The translations under genes were made by a program, and so were the position numbers. The notes below the pieces were generated by a model. That model did not search any database. It saw nothing but the letters and a program-made list of their open reading frames with translations, and was not told the DNA's origin. A DNA stretch of 64,000 nucleotides. Source: Candidatus Kryptoniota bacterium. GTDB lineage: Bacteria; Bacteroidota; Ignavibacteria; Kryptoniales; JAKASW01. The stretch covers positions 248,001 to 312,000 of the forward strand of contig DATCTN010000026.1 of NCBI GenBank assembly GCA_036567965.1, in the 5' to 3' direction. Shown here in pieces: positions 33,724-45,635 of this stretch (its first letter is position 1; each line of letters starts with the position of its first letter).

Positions 33724-35292
33724 CTAGAAGGGAAAATCGCCGGGTGGGGAGGAGACGGGGGAAGGAGCCTGTTTCTTGACTGGCCGCTTTGCTATCTGAT
33801 GCACAGGATTGGATTCGACTTTGATCGCCTTGTTCGGGATGACAGGGCAGGCGTATTCACAAGCACCGCAACCGATGCATAAGCTCTCATCGACTTCCGG
33901 AAGGAGGAGACCCGATTCGTAGGGCACAGTGTGGACGGCCTTCGTCGGACAATGCTCGGAGCACGCCGCGCAGTCCTTCTTCTTCGATACAACCACACAG
34001 TCTTCTTTTTTGAATTTCGATTTCCCGATCTGTACAAGTTTCTTTTCATCGACTGTCTGTCTCTTGATCGCACCCGTTGGGCATACGTCTCCGCATATCT
34101 TACAATCATAATTGCAAAAGTTGACGGAATAATCCATTGTCGGCTGGAACATTCCGGAGATGCTATAATCGAGGAAGGAAGGTTGAAGCACGCTTGTGGG
34201 GCATGAGGACACACAAAGTTGACAAGCCGTACAAGTGTTTGTAAAATGACTGACGCCTACCGAACCTGGAGGCGTAATGGGGTTCCGCCTTTTGATGAAG
34301 TTCTTTCCTGACATTGCAACGCCAGGCGCGACAAGCATTGCCATTGCCGGTATTGTTAAATTCTGTATGAGTCTCCTGCGACCCCCATTGATGCCGGAGG
34401 AAGAAGTCGCCTCGTTCTGGGACCATCTCAATTCGTAGGTGATGCCTCCCTCTTTAGGACAAGATCGCAGACAATTAAAACAGCCGACGCATGCGCTGAA
34501 ATCGATCTTGCCGCTGGCGCTATCGACACACTCTGCCTTGCACACCTTGTCGCAGGCGCCGCATAAGTTACATTTGTCCTTGTCTATTTTGAGTTTGAAA
34601 ACAGAAATGCGGGATACCAGGCTTAGGATTGCTCCCGCAGGGCAAAAAGTGTTGCAGAACATCCGACCTTCAGTCAGACTGAGGAATCCCAGGGCAACAA
34701 AGAATAGAAGCGAAAAGAATATTACACCTTGTTGGGCGGCATGGATCGGGATGTCCGAAACTGCATAGACGCCGAATTTGCCGAGAAGAGAGGCAGTCAA
34801 ATTGTTAAGTGTGAGCGCTGTCGGAACCAGGAAGACGCTCACCAGCCTGCCAAAATTACTGAACGGCTCGACGAGGTCCCCGATCAACATTGCACCGCCC
34901 ACGAGGGCCATGGCAGCGAACAGAGATAGGACTAAGTAGTGAAGCCAGTATTGAGGTCTGAAATAAACGAATCTCTTGCGCTTATTTATTTTTCTTGAAA
35001 GACGGATTAACAGATCCTGAAGAACACCCAGAGGGCAAATCGTTGAACAGTAAATCCTTCCGAAGAGCAGAGTCATCAGAACAACGATTACTAATCCGGC
35101 AACCGAGATTCCGCTGGCTGAAAGGATGATTTGCAGAAGCGAGGGAAGAAGTTGAAGCGAAGTTACGTACCTGTAAAGACCGGCGGGAAGCACATGCCAG
35201 ACATCGAGCAGCAACAAAGTGATAAGAGTCGCAAAACAGAGAGAGACTCCTACACGAAAGGACTTGACAAGTTTCCAACCCGATTTTGTCAA
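33724..35292 (-). CDS. Membrane polyferredoxin, NapH/NosR-like 4Fe-4S protein
   Basis: A 522-residue electron-transfer protein. Five or six membrane helices (about 10-35, 60-85, 112-135, 145-170, 190-215) are interleaved with CSTICPLG and CNTFCPAG, the CxxxCP motifs of NapH/NosR-type proteins. After that come ferredoxin motifs: CNLCGACDKVCKAEC, CVGCFNCLRSCP, CTACQLCVSSCP, CKICGDVCP, CAACSEHCP and CIGCGACEYACP. This suggests several [4Fe-4S] clusters carrying electrons at the inner membrane face. The start is TTG at 35292 inside the stop of the DUF362 gene upstream (TTGA), so the two are coupled. The last 20 residues are Pro/Ser-rich and probably unstructured. Confidence 0.85.
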   Translation of the reverse strand: MTKSGWKLVKSFRVGVSLCFATLITLLLLDVWHVLPAGLYRYVTSLQLLPSLLQIILSASGISVAGLVIVVLMTLLFGRIYCSTICPLGVLQDLLIRLSRKINKRKRFVYFRPQYWLHYLVLSLFAAMALVGGAMLIGDLVEPFSNFGRLVSVFLVPTALTLNNLTASLLGKFGVYAVSDIPIHAAQQGVIFFSLLFFVALGFLSLTEGRMFCNTFCPAGAILSLVSRISVFKLKIDKDKCNLCGACDKVCKAECVDSASGKIDFSACVGCFNCLRSCPKEGGITYELRWSQNEATSSSGINGGRRRLIQNLTIPAMAMLVAPGVAMSGKNFIKRRNPITPPGSVGVSHFTNTCTACQLCVSSCPTSVLQPSFLDYSISGMFQPTMDYSVNFCNYDCKICGDVCPTGAIKRQTVDEKKLVQIGKSKFKKEDCVVVSKKKDCAACSEHCPTKAVHTVPYESGLLLPEVDESLCIGCGACEYACPVIPNKAIKVESNPVHQIAKRPVKKQAPSPVSSPPGDFPF

Positions 35293-36200
35293 ACAGTAAT
35301 CCGCTTAATGTTTAGATTCTCCAGGTCGGTGCGCCCGATTTTCATATCGGAAGCGATCTTGATATGCGTGACATCGTCAGGCTGTATACCAAATAATTTT
35401 GCGCCTGCAGCGTCGAGTGCCACAATATCTGTGCTGATAAGTAGTGACTTCATCAATACCAAGTCAGCTTCCGAAATTCCGCGCGGACCATTTTCTTTCA
35501 TAACGTAGTACGCGTCGAGGACATTGAGAGTCGGCTTACGATATGTTGAGAAGTCAGCGATGCACTGATTAACGTCGACCCGGTGCCAGTATTCGCGGTC
35601 CCATACATTGCCCATCAGGTTCTTCATCCCTGCCGTGAGCTTCGTGCCGCTGTGAGACTTGAGAATCGGTACGTTAATGAACACGTCCGATTCAAGAATT
35701 ACTTCGTGTTCTTGCGAAGAGGTAAGAGACTTGCCGTTCGGGACCTTAACGTCGTGATAATAACTTTCACTCGAACCCGGGACAATTTTTCCCCCGGCGT
35801 CTTTGACTGCCTTCTCGATACCGCTGTCGGAGTAACATCGATGCCATTCGTCGCATGGATGATCGACCACACTCACTTCCTTTGCCCCGGCATCGAGGCA
35901 GTGCTGAATTATCCGGAAGACCAGTTTCGGGTTCGTGTTTGCTGCTCTTTCGGGAGACACGTCCCATCCGATGTTCGGCTTCACCAAAACTCGGCTCCCC
36001 TTCTTCACGAAAGTCCGGATACCACCGAATGACTTGATACCTTCATCGAACATGACATCTGGCTCTCCACCCCTGACCGCCACCAGGTCATATACGGGAC
36101 TCATGCGTGCCAATTCGCCGAACAGGTTTCCGGTTTTCAGGAATGCGCCTAGCGCTATTGACGCCCCCACGCTTTGCTTTACAAAGGATCTACGATCCAT
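35289..36200 (-). CDS. Tat-exported DUF362 protein
   Basis: A 303-residue DUF362-family protein. The N-terminus MDRRSFVKQSVGASIALGAF has the twin-arginine motif RRxFVK, so it is exported folded by Tat, usual for cofactor-containing proteins. Typical DUF362 blocks are VKPNIGWD, VSVVDHP, FINVPILKSH and LTAGMKNLMGN. The protein has only two cysteines in positions that do not form a ferredoxin motif, so it must rely on its partner for iron-sulfur clusters. It is followed without gap by the polyferredoxin (TTGA overlap), which suggests a functional pair, probably a periplasmic redox module. Function of the family remains poorly known. Start is ATG at 36200, preceded by a GGAGG-type site on the minus strand. 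Confidence 0.85.
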   Translation of the reverse strand: MDRRSFVKQSVGASIALGAFLKTGNLFGELARMSPVYDLVAVRGGEPDVMFDEGIKSFGGIRTFVKKGSRVLVKPNIGWDVSPERAANTNPKLVFRIIQHCLDAGAKEVSVVDHPCDEWHRCYSDSGIEKAVKDAGGKIVPGSSESYYHDVKVPNGKSLTSSQEHEVILESDVFINVPILKSHSGTKLTAGMKNLMGNVWDREYWHRVDVNQCIADFSTYRKPTLNVLDAYYVMKENGPRGISEADLVLMKSLLISTDIVALDAAGAKLFGIQPDDVTHIKIASDMKIGRTDLENLNIKRITV

Positions 36201-36411
36201 AACAGCCTCCCATTACTGAAATTCGGAGAAAATTATCTCTCGCCAACGATTCAATCAAGGGAAGAGAGCCGGCCCTATCGATAATCCCGCAGTGCAGCTT
36301 GTTTGGGATCACTGCACGCAGGTATGGTGTGATTTAACCGAGACGTGTATATTTTCGGTTGGAAAGTCTCTTTGAAAGACTGAACGGCAATTCACTAAAG
36401 GAGGAGAAAAC
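36201..36411. other. Divergent intergenic region
   Basis: About 210 bases between the DUF362 gene (minus) and the hydrolase gene (plus). It must contain both promoters. A TATATTTTC at about 36348-36356 is a possible -10 for the hydrolase gene, without a good -35. A short dyad ATCAC...GTGAT lies just upstream. Confidence 0.35.
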
Positions 36412-37398
36412 GTGAAAATTTTAATCCCGTTGATTGCAATCGAGCTGGCGATTTCGTCGGTGGCAGTCTGTCAGTTAAGTGGAACATCCGACGGAAAGAA
36501 CTCGGTATATGAAATCAAGCAAGGTTTCGTGGATGCGAATGGGGTACTCATCTACTACGAAGAAATCGGTAAAGGCAATCCCCTCATGATAGTGCACGGA
36601 GGGCCTGGAGCGTCGCACGATTACTTCCTGCCTTATCTTCTACCTCTTGCCAGAAGCTTCAGGTTAATTTTCATCGACGAGAGAGGATCGGGCCAATCCT
36701 CCAAGCTTCAGGATCCATCAGGGTACACCGTCGAGAATATGGTTGAAGACGTAGAGGCGGTCAGGCAAGCTCTTGGGCTCGGGACGATGAGCCTCCTCGG
36801 CCATTCATACGGCGGAGTACTCGCCCAGGCGTACGCCCTGAAGTACCAGAGGAATTTGTCGCATCTGATTCTGTGCAGTACATTTCCGAGTACTTCGCAG
36901 ATGAATGAAGTTTTCAAAAGAATGATCTCAAATTTGTCGCCTGATCTTCGAAATCGAATCGACAGTCTGGAAAAGAGCGGGCTCTTCGGTCATGGACAGG
37001 TGTATGAGAAAAACAGATATACCAACGACTACATGATCGCAGCGTGGGGCGAAGCTTACTTTCCCTATCTGTACCAGCATAGGCCCGACCCGAATTACGA
37101 TCCTGTCGCGAATGGTATTATGTCGTGGGAGCTCTACAAAGAAATGTGGGGTTCGGACGGTGAATTCGTAATCGACGGCAATTTGAAATCGGTGGAGTAC
37201 GTCGATAAGTTGCCTGCAATAAAAGTGAAAACTCTAATTACCTGCGGCGATCACGACGAGTGCGACCAATCTCTATCTGAAGAGATGCATGAGAAGATCG
37301 ATGGATCAAAACTGGTGGTGTTTCCACAGAGTGGCCATATGACATTTGTAGATCAGCCTGACGTGTTTATCAAAACCATCTACGAATTCCTGCACTGA
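36412..37398 (+). CDS. S33-family alpha/beta hydrolase, proline iminopeptidase-like
   Basis: A 328-residue alpha/beta-hydrolase with a hydrophobic N-terminus (residues about 1-20, LLIPLIAIELAISSVAVCQ-type) that probably acts as a signal peptide or a lipoprotein-like anchor. The oxyanion HGGPGASHDY and the nucleophile elbow GHSYGG (Ser in the middle) match the proline iminopeptidase family, as do GERGSGQS-like FIDERGSGQSS, the acidic residue in GDHDECD and the His in SGHMTFVDQP. It would release N-terminal proline from peptides. The start is GTG at 36412, preceded by a near-perfect site AAAGGAGGAG. The gene is monocistronic, with a 236-base gap to the tRNA cluster. Confidence 0.87.
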   Translation: MKILIPLIAIELAISSVAVCQLSGTSDGKNSVYEIKQGFVDANGVLIYYEEIGKGNPLMIVHGGPGASHDYFLPYLLPLARSFRLIFIDERGSGQSSKLQDPSGYTVENMVEDVEAVRQALGLGTMSLLGHSYGGVLAQAYALKYQRNLSHLILCSTFPSTSQMNEVFKRMISNLSPDLRNRIDSLEKSGLFGHGQVYEKNRYTNDYMIAAWGEAYFPYLYQHRPDPNYDPVANGIMSWELYKEMWGSDGEFVIDGNLKSVEYVDKLPAIKVKTLITCGDHDECDQSLSEEMHEKIDGSKLVVFPQSGHMTFVDQPDVFIKTIYEFLH

Positions 37399-37634
37399 AC
37401 ATTCTCGGCGAACGTAGAAGACATTCTGCTGGGCAGGGAGATGGGTGAGTGAATGCCGTCCGGTCCCTGGAAAGGAGGCGGTCGTTCTACAAATGGCGAG
37501 CCGAATTGAGGCGTCGTAACCCAGGGAGAAGATAATGCGGCATAAGTTACCGCATTGCAGTAAGTTCCGACTTCTCGTTTCTACCTTGACTTTCTCGCGT
37601 TTTTTGTTAAATTTATTAGCTCAAAATGCGAAAC
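37399..37634. other. Spacer with AATGCGG hairpin before the tRNA cluster
   Basis: No gene. The inverted repeat AATGCGG (37534-37540) and CCGCATT (37550-37556) has a 9-base loop and no U-tract. The promoter of the tRNA cluster follows. Confidence 0.4.
37586..37613 (+). promoter_or_regulatory. Candidate promoter of the tRNA-rpmG-secE cluster
   Basis: TTGACT (37586-37591), 16-base spacer, TAAATT (37608-37613), followed by TATTAGC. Initiation would be near 37620, 15 bases before the first tRNA. Confidence 0.55.
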
Positions 37635-37707
37635 GCTGGCGTAGCTCAGTTGGTAGAGCAGCTGACTTGTAATCAGCAGGTCGGGGGTTCAAATCCCTTC
37701 GCCAGCT
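37635..37707 (+). tRNA. tRNA-Thr(TGT)
   Basis: Acceptor GCTGGCG pairs with CGCCAGC; the anticodon loop CTTGTAA gives TGT; T-loop TTCAAAT. The 3' CCA is not encoded. Confidence 0.93.
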
Positions 37708-37722
37708 CGGTTGCAGGTATTT

Positions 37723-37806
37723 GGGCGGACGCCGGAGTTGGAGAGCCGGGGCGGACTGTAAATCCGTTGGCTTACGCCTTAGAGGGTTCGAATCCCCCGC
37801 CGCCCA
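37723..37806 (+). tRNA. tRNA-Tyr(GTA), class II with long variable arm
   Basis: 84 bases. Anticodon loop CTGTAAA (GTA), anticodon stem GCGGA/TCCGT. Long variable arm, as expected for tyrosine. The acceptor (GGGCGG/CCGCCC) is good, but base pair 7-66 is A-G and one T-stem pair is A-C. The 3' CCA is not encoded. Confidence 0.88.
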
Positions 37807-37828
37807 CCGCTAGTTTGTTTGAAACGCC

Positions 37829-37851
37829 CCGAAGGTTTTTGCAAGCTTCGG
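37829..37851 (+). repeat. Hairpin CCGAAG/CTTCGG in the tRNA spacer
   Basis: Six-base arms with an 11-base loop in the Tyr-Gly spacer. A likely processing structure of the precursor RNA. Confidence 0.3.
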
Positions 37852-37886
37852 CAGGGAACCTGTATTTGTTAAATGATTGTGAGTCA

Positions 37887-37904
37887 TCCCGCTCTTCAGC
37901 GGGA
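37887..37904 (+). repeat. Hairpin TCCCGCT/AGCGGGA in the tRNA spacer
   Basis: Perfect 7-base arms around a CTTC loop between tRNA-Tyr and tRNA-Gly. There is no U-tract; processing or stability is likely. Confidence 0.4.
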
Positions 37905-37963
37905 GCTGTCGTCCACCGCTGATCAAGTCTGATACATTAGAGAAGGGAAAGTTTGTGAAGATT

Positions 37964-38036
37964 GCGGGAGTAACTCAGTTGGTAGAGTCACAGCCTTCCA
38001 AGCTGTTGGTCGCGGGTTCGAGTCCCGTCTCCCGCT
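37964..38036 (+). tRNA. tRNA-Gly(TCC)
   Basis: Acceptor GCGGGAG pairs with CTCCCGC; the anticodon loop CTTCCAA gives TCC; T-loop TTCGAGT. 3' CCA not encoded. Confidence 0.93.
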
Positions 38037-38103
38037 CAAGATACAGCAAGCTCTCTTTAGTAGACGCGGATCATCGCGCCGCATGAGTAGGCTGAGAATG
38101 TAC

Positions 38104-38134
38104 GCACGCTCTAACGAAGAAGCGAGGAGCGTGC
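38104..38134 (+). repeat. Hairpin GCACGCTC/GAGCGTGC upstream of tRNA-Thr(GGT)
   Basis: Perfect 8-base arms (38104-38111 and 38127-38134) and a 15-base loop, followed by CGCTTTATTTTA. It may be a weak terminator or a processing site in the Gly-Thr spacer. Confidence 0.4.
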
Positions 38135-38159
38135 CGCTTTATTTTACATCGTTGTAATT

Positions 38160-38232
38160 GCTGACGTAGCTCAGCCGGTAGAGCAACGCCTTGGTAAGGC
38201 GTAGGTCACGGGTTCAAATCCCGTCGTCAGCT
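38160..38232 (+). tRNA. tRNA-Thr(GGT)
   Basis: Acceptor GCTGACG pairs with CGTCAGC; the anticodon loop TTGGTAA gives GGT. 3' CCA not encoded. Confidence 0.93.
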
Positions 38233-38252
38233 CGCTTAATTGAGGAAAGCTT

Positions 38253-38402
38253 ATGAGAGAAATTGTAACGTTGGAATGCACGGTTTGCAAACATCGTAAC
38301 TATACTACGACTAAGAATAAAAGGAAGCAAACGGGGAGAGTGGAATACAAAAAGTATTGCCGCTTTTGCAATAAGCATACCTCCCACAAGGAAACTAAAT
38401 AG
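38253..38402 (+). CDS. rpmG: 50S ribosomal protein L33
   Basis: L33 is a small protein near the E site of the 50S subunit. The 49-residue product begins [10 protein letters not shown] and is lysine-rich. It has the zinc-binding type of sequence, with two CxxC pairs, CTVC (Cys9, Cys12) and CRFC (Cys36, Cys39). TGAGGAAAGC precedes the ATG. It sits between tRNA-Thr(GGT) and tRNA-Trp, a common arrangement upstream of secE. Confidence 0.95.
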   Translation: MREIVTLECTVCKHRNYTTTKNKRKQTGRVEYKKYCRFCNKHTSHKETK

Positions 38403-38483
38403 GAATTCTAAATTCTTAATTCTGAATTTTCAAACGGTGCTTCATGATTCACCATTCAGAATTCAAAATTACTAATATGAAAT
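38403..38483. repeat. AT-rich spacer with inverted repeat before tRNA-Trp
   Basis: AATTCTGAAT (38418-38427) and ATTCAGAATT (38454-38463) form a 10-base stem with a 26-base loop. Several AATTC/TTAATT-like words are repeated here. No gene. Confidence 0.45.
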
Positions 38484-38556
<73 letters not shown>

Positions 38557-38646
38557 CTTGCGCGCGGAAGTGCTTACCTTCGTGGAGCACCAATTGGAAA
38601 GTGAACGCTTTGGCACGCAGACGTGTACAATAAAGGAAATTTCTTA

Positions 38647-38829
38647 ATGAGAGAAAAGATCATCGGTTTCTTCAACGATGTGGTCAAGGAAATGAAGAAG
38701 GTGACGTGGCCCAATAAGGACGAGCTCAAAGACTCAACTGCGGTAGTGCTTGTTGCGACACTCATTATCGCTGTCTTCGTTTATGCGGTTGACACGATTG
38801 TGAATGTGACGCTGAGAGCCATTTTATGA
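38647..38829 (+). CDS. secE: Preprotein translocase subunit SecE
   Basis: SecE clamps SecY in the Sec channel of the inner membrane. The 60-residue protein is the short bacterial form with one C-terminal helix (about residues 33-55, VVLVATLIIAVFVYAV) and the conserved VKEMKKVTWPNKDEL in front of it. Start is ATG 38647 after AAAGGA; an upstream frame extension of eight codons has no support. It overlaps nusG by four bases (ATGA). Confidence 0.95.
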   Translation: MREKIIGFFNDVVKEMKKVTWPNKDELKDSTAVVLVATLIIAVFVYAVDTIVNVTLRAIL

Positions 38830-39380
38830 GCGAAGCGAAAACTACCACCAAAAGGTGGTACGTCGTCAGAACGTATTCCGGCCAGGAAGGAAAGGCCGTC
38901 GCTTATCTTGAGAGCCAACTTAAGGAGTCCGACCTGAAGGAAAAGTTTGGCGAGATCGTCGTCCCGACCGAAAAGGTCCCGACGATCAGCGAAGGCGGGA
39001 AGAAACGTGTAAAGATCCGCAACTTCATGCCGGGCTACGTCATGGTCGAGGCGGAGATGGACGATCGAGTGAAAGCTTTTATCCTTGCCGTTCCTTCGAT
39101 AATAAGTTTCGTCGGCCCGAAAGGTGACCCGAGTCCGCTTCGCCCTGATGAAGTCGTCAGGCTGAAGGGCAGGATCGACGAGCATGAAGAGCGCCAGGTG
39201 ATGGAAGTGCCGTTTAAGATAAATGACAAGGTGAAAGTCATCAGCGGTCCTTTCTCGACCTTCAAAGGTGAGGTCTCGGAAGTGAATCAGGACAGGATGA
39301 AGTTGAAGGTTACCGTCACGATCTTTGGACGCCCTACTCCTGTCGAATTGAGTTTTACAGAAGTTGAATTAGAAAGATAA
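38826..39380 (+). CDS. nusG: Transcription elongation/antitermination factor NusG
   Basis: NusG binds RNA polymerase and links transcription to translation and Rho. The 184-residue protein has the NGN domain (RWYVVRTYSGQEGKAVAYLE, about residues 11-30, then FMPGYVMVEAEM) and the C-terminal KOW domain (VKVISGPFSTFKGEVSEVN, about 138-156). Length and order are normal. It overlaps secE at ATGA and precedes rplK by 12 bases. Confidence 0.96.
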   Translation: MSEAKTTTKRWYVVRTYSGQEGKAVAYLESQLKESDLKEKFGEIVVPTEKVPTISEGGKKRVKIRNFMPGYVMVEAEMDDRVKAFILAVPSIISFVGPKGDPSPLRPDEVVRLKGRIDEHEERQVMEVPFKINDKVKVISGPFSTFKGEVSEVNQDRMKLKVTVTIFGRPTPVELSFTEVELER

Positions 39381-39392
39381 ACTGGGTGAACA

Positions 39393-39818
39393 ATGGCTAA
39401 GAAAGTTGTTGGATTTGTGAAGTTGCAGATACCTGCCGGACAAGCGACTCCCGCGCCGCCGGTTGGACCGGCCCTGGGTCAAAAGGGCGTGAATATCATG
39501 GAGTTCTGCAAGCAGTTTAATGCTCGCACACAGGACAAGCAGGGTCTCATCATACCCGTGATAATCACGGTCTTTTCCGATAAATCGTTCACATTTATAA
39601 CGAAGACGCCGCCGGCGTCAGTGCTTCTTATAAAGGAAGCGAAGATAGAAAAGGGTTCGGGCGAACCGAATCGTAACAAAGTCGCCAAAGTAACCCGCGA
39701 ACAAGTCAAGAAGATCGCTGAGATGAAGATGCCGGACTTGAACACCACTGACATCGAATCTGCAATCAGCATGGTCGCAGGTACTGCCCGGAGCATGGGT
39801 ATCGTGGTCGAAGGTTAA
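39393..39818 (+). CDS. rplK: 50S ribosomal protein L11
   Basis: L11 forms part of the GTPase-associated centre with 23S rRNA and L10-L12. The 141-residue product has the N-terminal [32 protein letters not shown], with the conserved prolines that lie at the thiostrepton site, and the C-terminal rRNA-binding helices ([21 protein letters not shown]). It follows nusG by 12 bases and precedes rplA by 17. Confidence 0.97.
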   Translation: MAKKVVGFVKLQIPAGQATPAPPVGPALGQKGVNIMEFCKQFNARTQDKQGLIIPVIITVFSDKSFTFITKTPPASVLLIKEAKIEKGSGEPNRNKVAKVTREQVKKIAEMKMPDLNTTDIESAISMVAGTARSMGIVVEG

Positions 39819-39835
39819 AAGAGAAAGTCCATACG

Positions 39836-40537
39836 ATGAAACAGAGCAAAAGATTCACAGAGGCTTCAAAACTTGTAGATAAGTCCAAAGAGTACACAGT
39901 CGAAGAGGCTGTCGAAAAAATAAAGGCGACTGCGAAGGCAAAGTTCGACGAGTCGATCGACATAGCCGTTCGTCTCGGCGTCGATCCGCGTCACGCCGAT
40001 CAGGCGATCCGTGGTACGGTCTCGTTGCCGCATGGAATCGGAAAAACCGTTCGAGTCCTTGTGCTGACCAAGCAGGTGCAGAAGCAGGACGAGGCGAAAC
40101 AGAGCGGCGCGGACTATGTCGGGTTCGACGACTACATCAAGAAAATTCAGGAAGGCTGGTCGGATATAGATGTTATCGTCGCTACGCCCGATGCGATGGG
40201 TGAAGTTGGCCGCCTCGGAAAAATACTCGGACCTAAAGGGTTGATGCCAAACCCGAAGAGCGGCACGGTGACTATGGATGTCGCCAAAGCTGTGACCGAA
40301 ATTAAAGCCGGTAAAATGGAGTTCAGAGTGGACAAGTCTGGAAATCTCCACTCGGTTGTTGGAAAGGCTTCGTTCGACAAGCAGAAGCTCATTGAAAATG
40401 TCAACTCGTTTCTCGCAGCGGTGAACAGGCTGAAGCCTGCTTCGGCGAAGGGACAGTATATAAGGACAGTCGCGATTTCCTCGACCATGGGACCATCGGT
40501 CAGGATCGACAAGTCGCTTGCTTCGAACGTACACTGA
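39836..40537 (+). CDS. rplA: 50S ribosomal protein L1
   Basis: L1 forms the mobile stalk that moves deacylated tRNA out of the E site, and in many bacteria it represses its own operon. The 233-residue protein contains [20 protein letters not shown], the domain II segment VLVLTKQ, and [22 protein letters not shown] (about residues 122-143), with the conserved RNA-contacting loop. The next gene is 93 bases away across a leader hairpin. Confidence 0.97.
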   Translation: MKQSKRFTEASKLVDKSKEYTVEEAVEKIKATAKAKFDESIDIAVRLGVDPRHADQAIRGTVSLPHGIGKTVRVLVLTKQVQKQDEAKQSGADYVGFDDYIKKIQEGWSDIDVIVATPDAMGEVGRLGKILGPKGLMPNPKSGTVTMDVAKAVTEIKAGKMEFRVDKSGNLHSVVGKASFDKQKLIENVNSFLAAVNRLKPASAKGQYIRTVAISSTMGPSVRIDKSLASNVH

Positions 40538-40569
40538 GTTTACGCACTGAATGCTTCTAAGCTTCTCTG

Positions 40570-40600
40570 GAATTCGTCCATCTCTTGTGCGGACGGATTC
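40570..40600 (+). promoter_or_regulatory. rplJ leader hairpin (candidate L10 autoregulatory element)
   Basis: GAATTCGTCC (40570-40579) pairs with GGACGGATTC (40591-40600), ten pairs with one U-G, and an 11-base loop. It is in the 93-base rplA-rplJ spacer, the position of the L10(L12)4-binding leader in other bacteria. A palindrome TTAACGTTAA follows at 40606-40615. Confidence 0.55.
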
Positions 40601-40630
40601 GATAATTAACGTTAAAGACCTGAGGAACAG

Positions 40631-41161
40631 ATGAAAAGGAATGAAAAGGAAGAGGTTGTCGCGGAAGTCGCGGAGCTGATATCCAATTCAAGCAGCCTTT
40701 TCTTCACTGACTTTACTGGTATGACCGTGGCAGAGAGCAACGATCTGCGGCGGGAGTTCCACAAAAGCGGCGTCAAGTACCACGTCGTCAAGAATACACT
40801 TATTAAGAAAGCGATGCAGAAGTTTTCGTCCGACGATTCTTCCTACAAGTATCTCGTCGGGCAGACAGCGATCGCCTTCGGTGTCGACGACCCGGTAGCG
40901 CCGGCAAAAGTATTGAAGAAATTTTTCGACAAGAATCGAAAACCTGCTACGAAAGCCATCGTGATCGACAAGCAGGTATTTGAAGGCAACCGGCTTGCTG
41001 AATTTGCGCTGATGCCGACTAAGCCCGAAATGATCGCCGCGATACTTGGAAGCCTCCAGTCGCCGATCGCGGGAATAGCCGGTTCTGTCTCTGCAGTCAT
41101 GCGGGACCTCGTTTCGGTGCTTGATGCTCTTGGGAAGAAACTCTCGGCTCAAGCGTCGTAA
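40631..41161 (+). CDS. rplJ: 50S ribosomal protein L10
   Basis: L10 holds the L7/L12 dimers on the 50S stalk. The 176-residue product has the N-terminal rRNA-binding domain ([20 protein letters not shown], about residues 25-44, and [14 protein letters not shown]) and the C-terminal helix that carries L12 ([20 protein letters not shown] to the end). It is 35 bases from rplL. Likely autoregulated through the leader hairpin upstream. Confidence 0.96.
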   Translation: MKRNEKEEVVAEVAELISNSSSLFFTDFTGMTVAESNDLRREFHKSGVKYHVVKNTLIKKAMQKFSSDDSSYKYLVGQTAIAFGVDDPVAPAKVLKKFFDKNRKPATKAIVIDKQVFEGNRLAEFALMPTKPEMIAAILGSLQSPIAGIAGSVSAVMRDLVSVLDALGKKLSAQAS

Positions 41162-41196
41162 AACCAAAAATAGAATTTCAAAAGGAGAAACAAGAA

Positions 41197-41583
41197 ATGT
41201 CAGAAGTAGTTCAAGATCTGGTAGAGAAGATAAGCAAGCTTACTCTTCTTGAAGCGTCCGAATTAAAGAAGGCGCTTGAGGATAAGTTCGGCGTAACAGC
41301 CGCGGCTCCTGTGGTAATGGCAGGCGCGGTAGCCGGAGCAGCCGGCGCTGCTGCACCCGTAGTTGAAGAGAAGACAGAATTCGACGTCAATCTGCTCAGC
41401 TGCGGTGCGCAGAAGATCAATGTTATCAAGGTCGTCCGGGCTGCAACAGGCCTGGGCCTGAAGGAAGCGAAAGATCTCGTCGACGGAGCCCCGAAAGTGG
41501 TTAAAGAGGCGCTCTCCAAAGCCGATGCAGAGAAACTGAAGAAAGAATTGGAAGAGGCCGGCGCAACTGTCGAGCTGAAGTAA
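41197..41583 (+). CDS. rplL: 50S ribosomal protein L7/L12
   Basis: L12 recruits and activates translational GTPases. The 128-residue protein has the N-terminal dimerisation domain, an Ala-rich hinge (about residues 30-52, [19 protein letters not shown]), and the C-terminal factor-binding domain with [28 protein letters not shown]. Length is normal. A clear AAAGGAGA site precedes the ATG. The stalk operon is followed by a perfect hairpin before rpoB. Confidence 0.97.
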   Translation: MSEVVQDLVEKISKLTLLEASELKKALEDKFGVTAAAPVVMAGAVAGAAGAAAPVVEEKTEFDVNLLSCGAQKINVIKVVRAATGLGLKEAKDLVDGAPKVVKEALSKADAEKLKKELEEAGATVELK

Positions 41584-41636
41584 TAGAACTTTAGCAGGCA
41601 TTTGAACGTTTTGTTATCAGTGGAAAAAGCCAAAAG

Positions 41637-41663
41637 GGTAATCCGCTCAGCGAGCGGATTACC
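41637..41663 (+). promoter_or_regulatory. Perfect 11-bp hairpin in the rplL-rpoB spacer
   Basis: GGTAATCCGCT (41637-41647) and AGCGGATTACC (41653-41663) with loop CAGCG. No U-tract follows, so it more likely sets RNA processing or partial attenuation between stalk and polymerase genes than full termination. Confidence 0.7.
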
Positions 41664-41723
41664 TGTCTCTATACGGACAGTGCCTGCACCCCAATTCTTA
41701 TCCGAAAATCTTTCTAAAGGAGT

Positions 41724-45575
<3,852 letters not shown>

Positions 45576-45586
45576 GAAATTTATGA

Positions 45587-45635
45587 TCCCGTACCGCGGG
45601 ACTTCAATAAAAATTGTCCGAAGGACTCCTTCGGA
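45587..45635 (+). promoter_or_regulatory. Two hairpins in the rpoB-rpoC spacer
   Basis: Hairpin 1: TCCCG-taccg-CGGGA (45587-45601). Hairpin 2: TCCGAAGGA (45617-45625) with TCCTTCGGA (45627-45635). The second arm overlaps the start of the rpoC ribosome-binding site GGAGGAGG (45633-45640), so it could modulate rpoC translation. Confidence 0.6.

Noticed and set aside
37626-37922. Plus-strand frame of 98 codons across tRNA-Thr and tRNA-Tyr
   Set aside because: It translates tRNA sequence; the region is clearly structural RNA.
38403-38483. AT-rich repeats as a mobile-element remnant
   Set aside because: No terminal repeats, target duplications or transposase residue are visible; only short AATTC-like words repeat.
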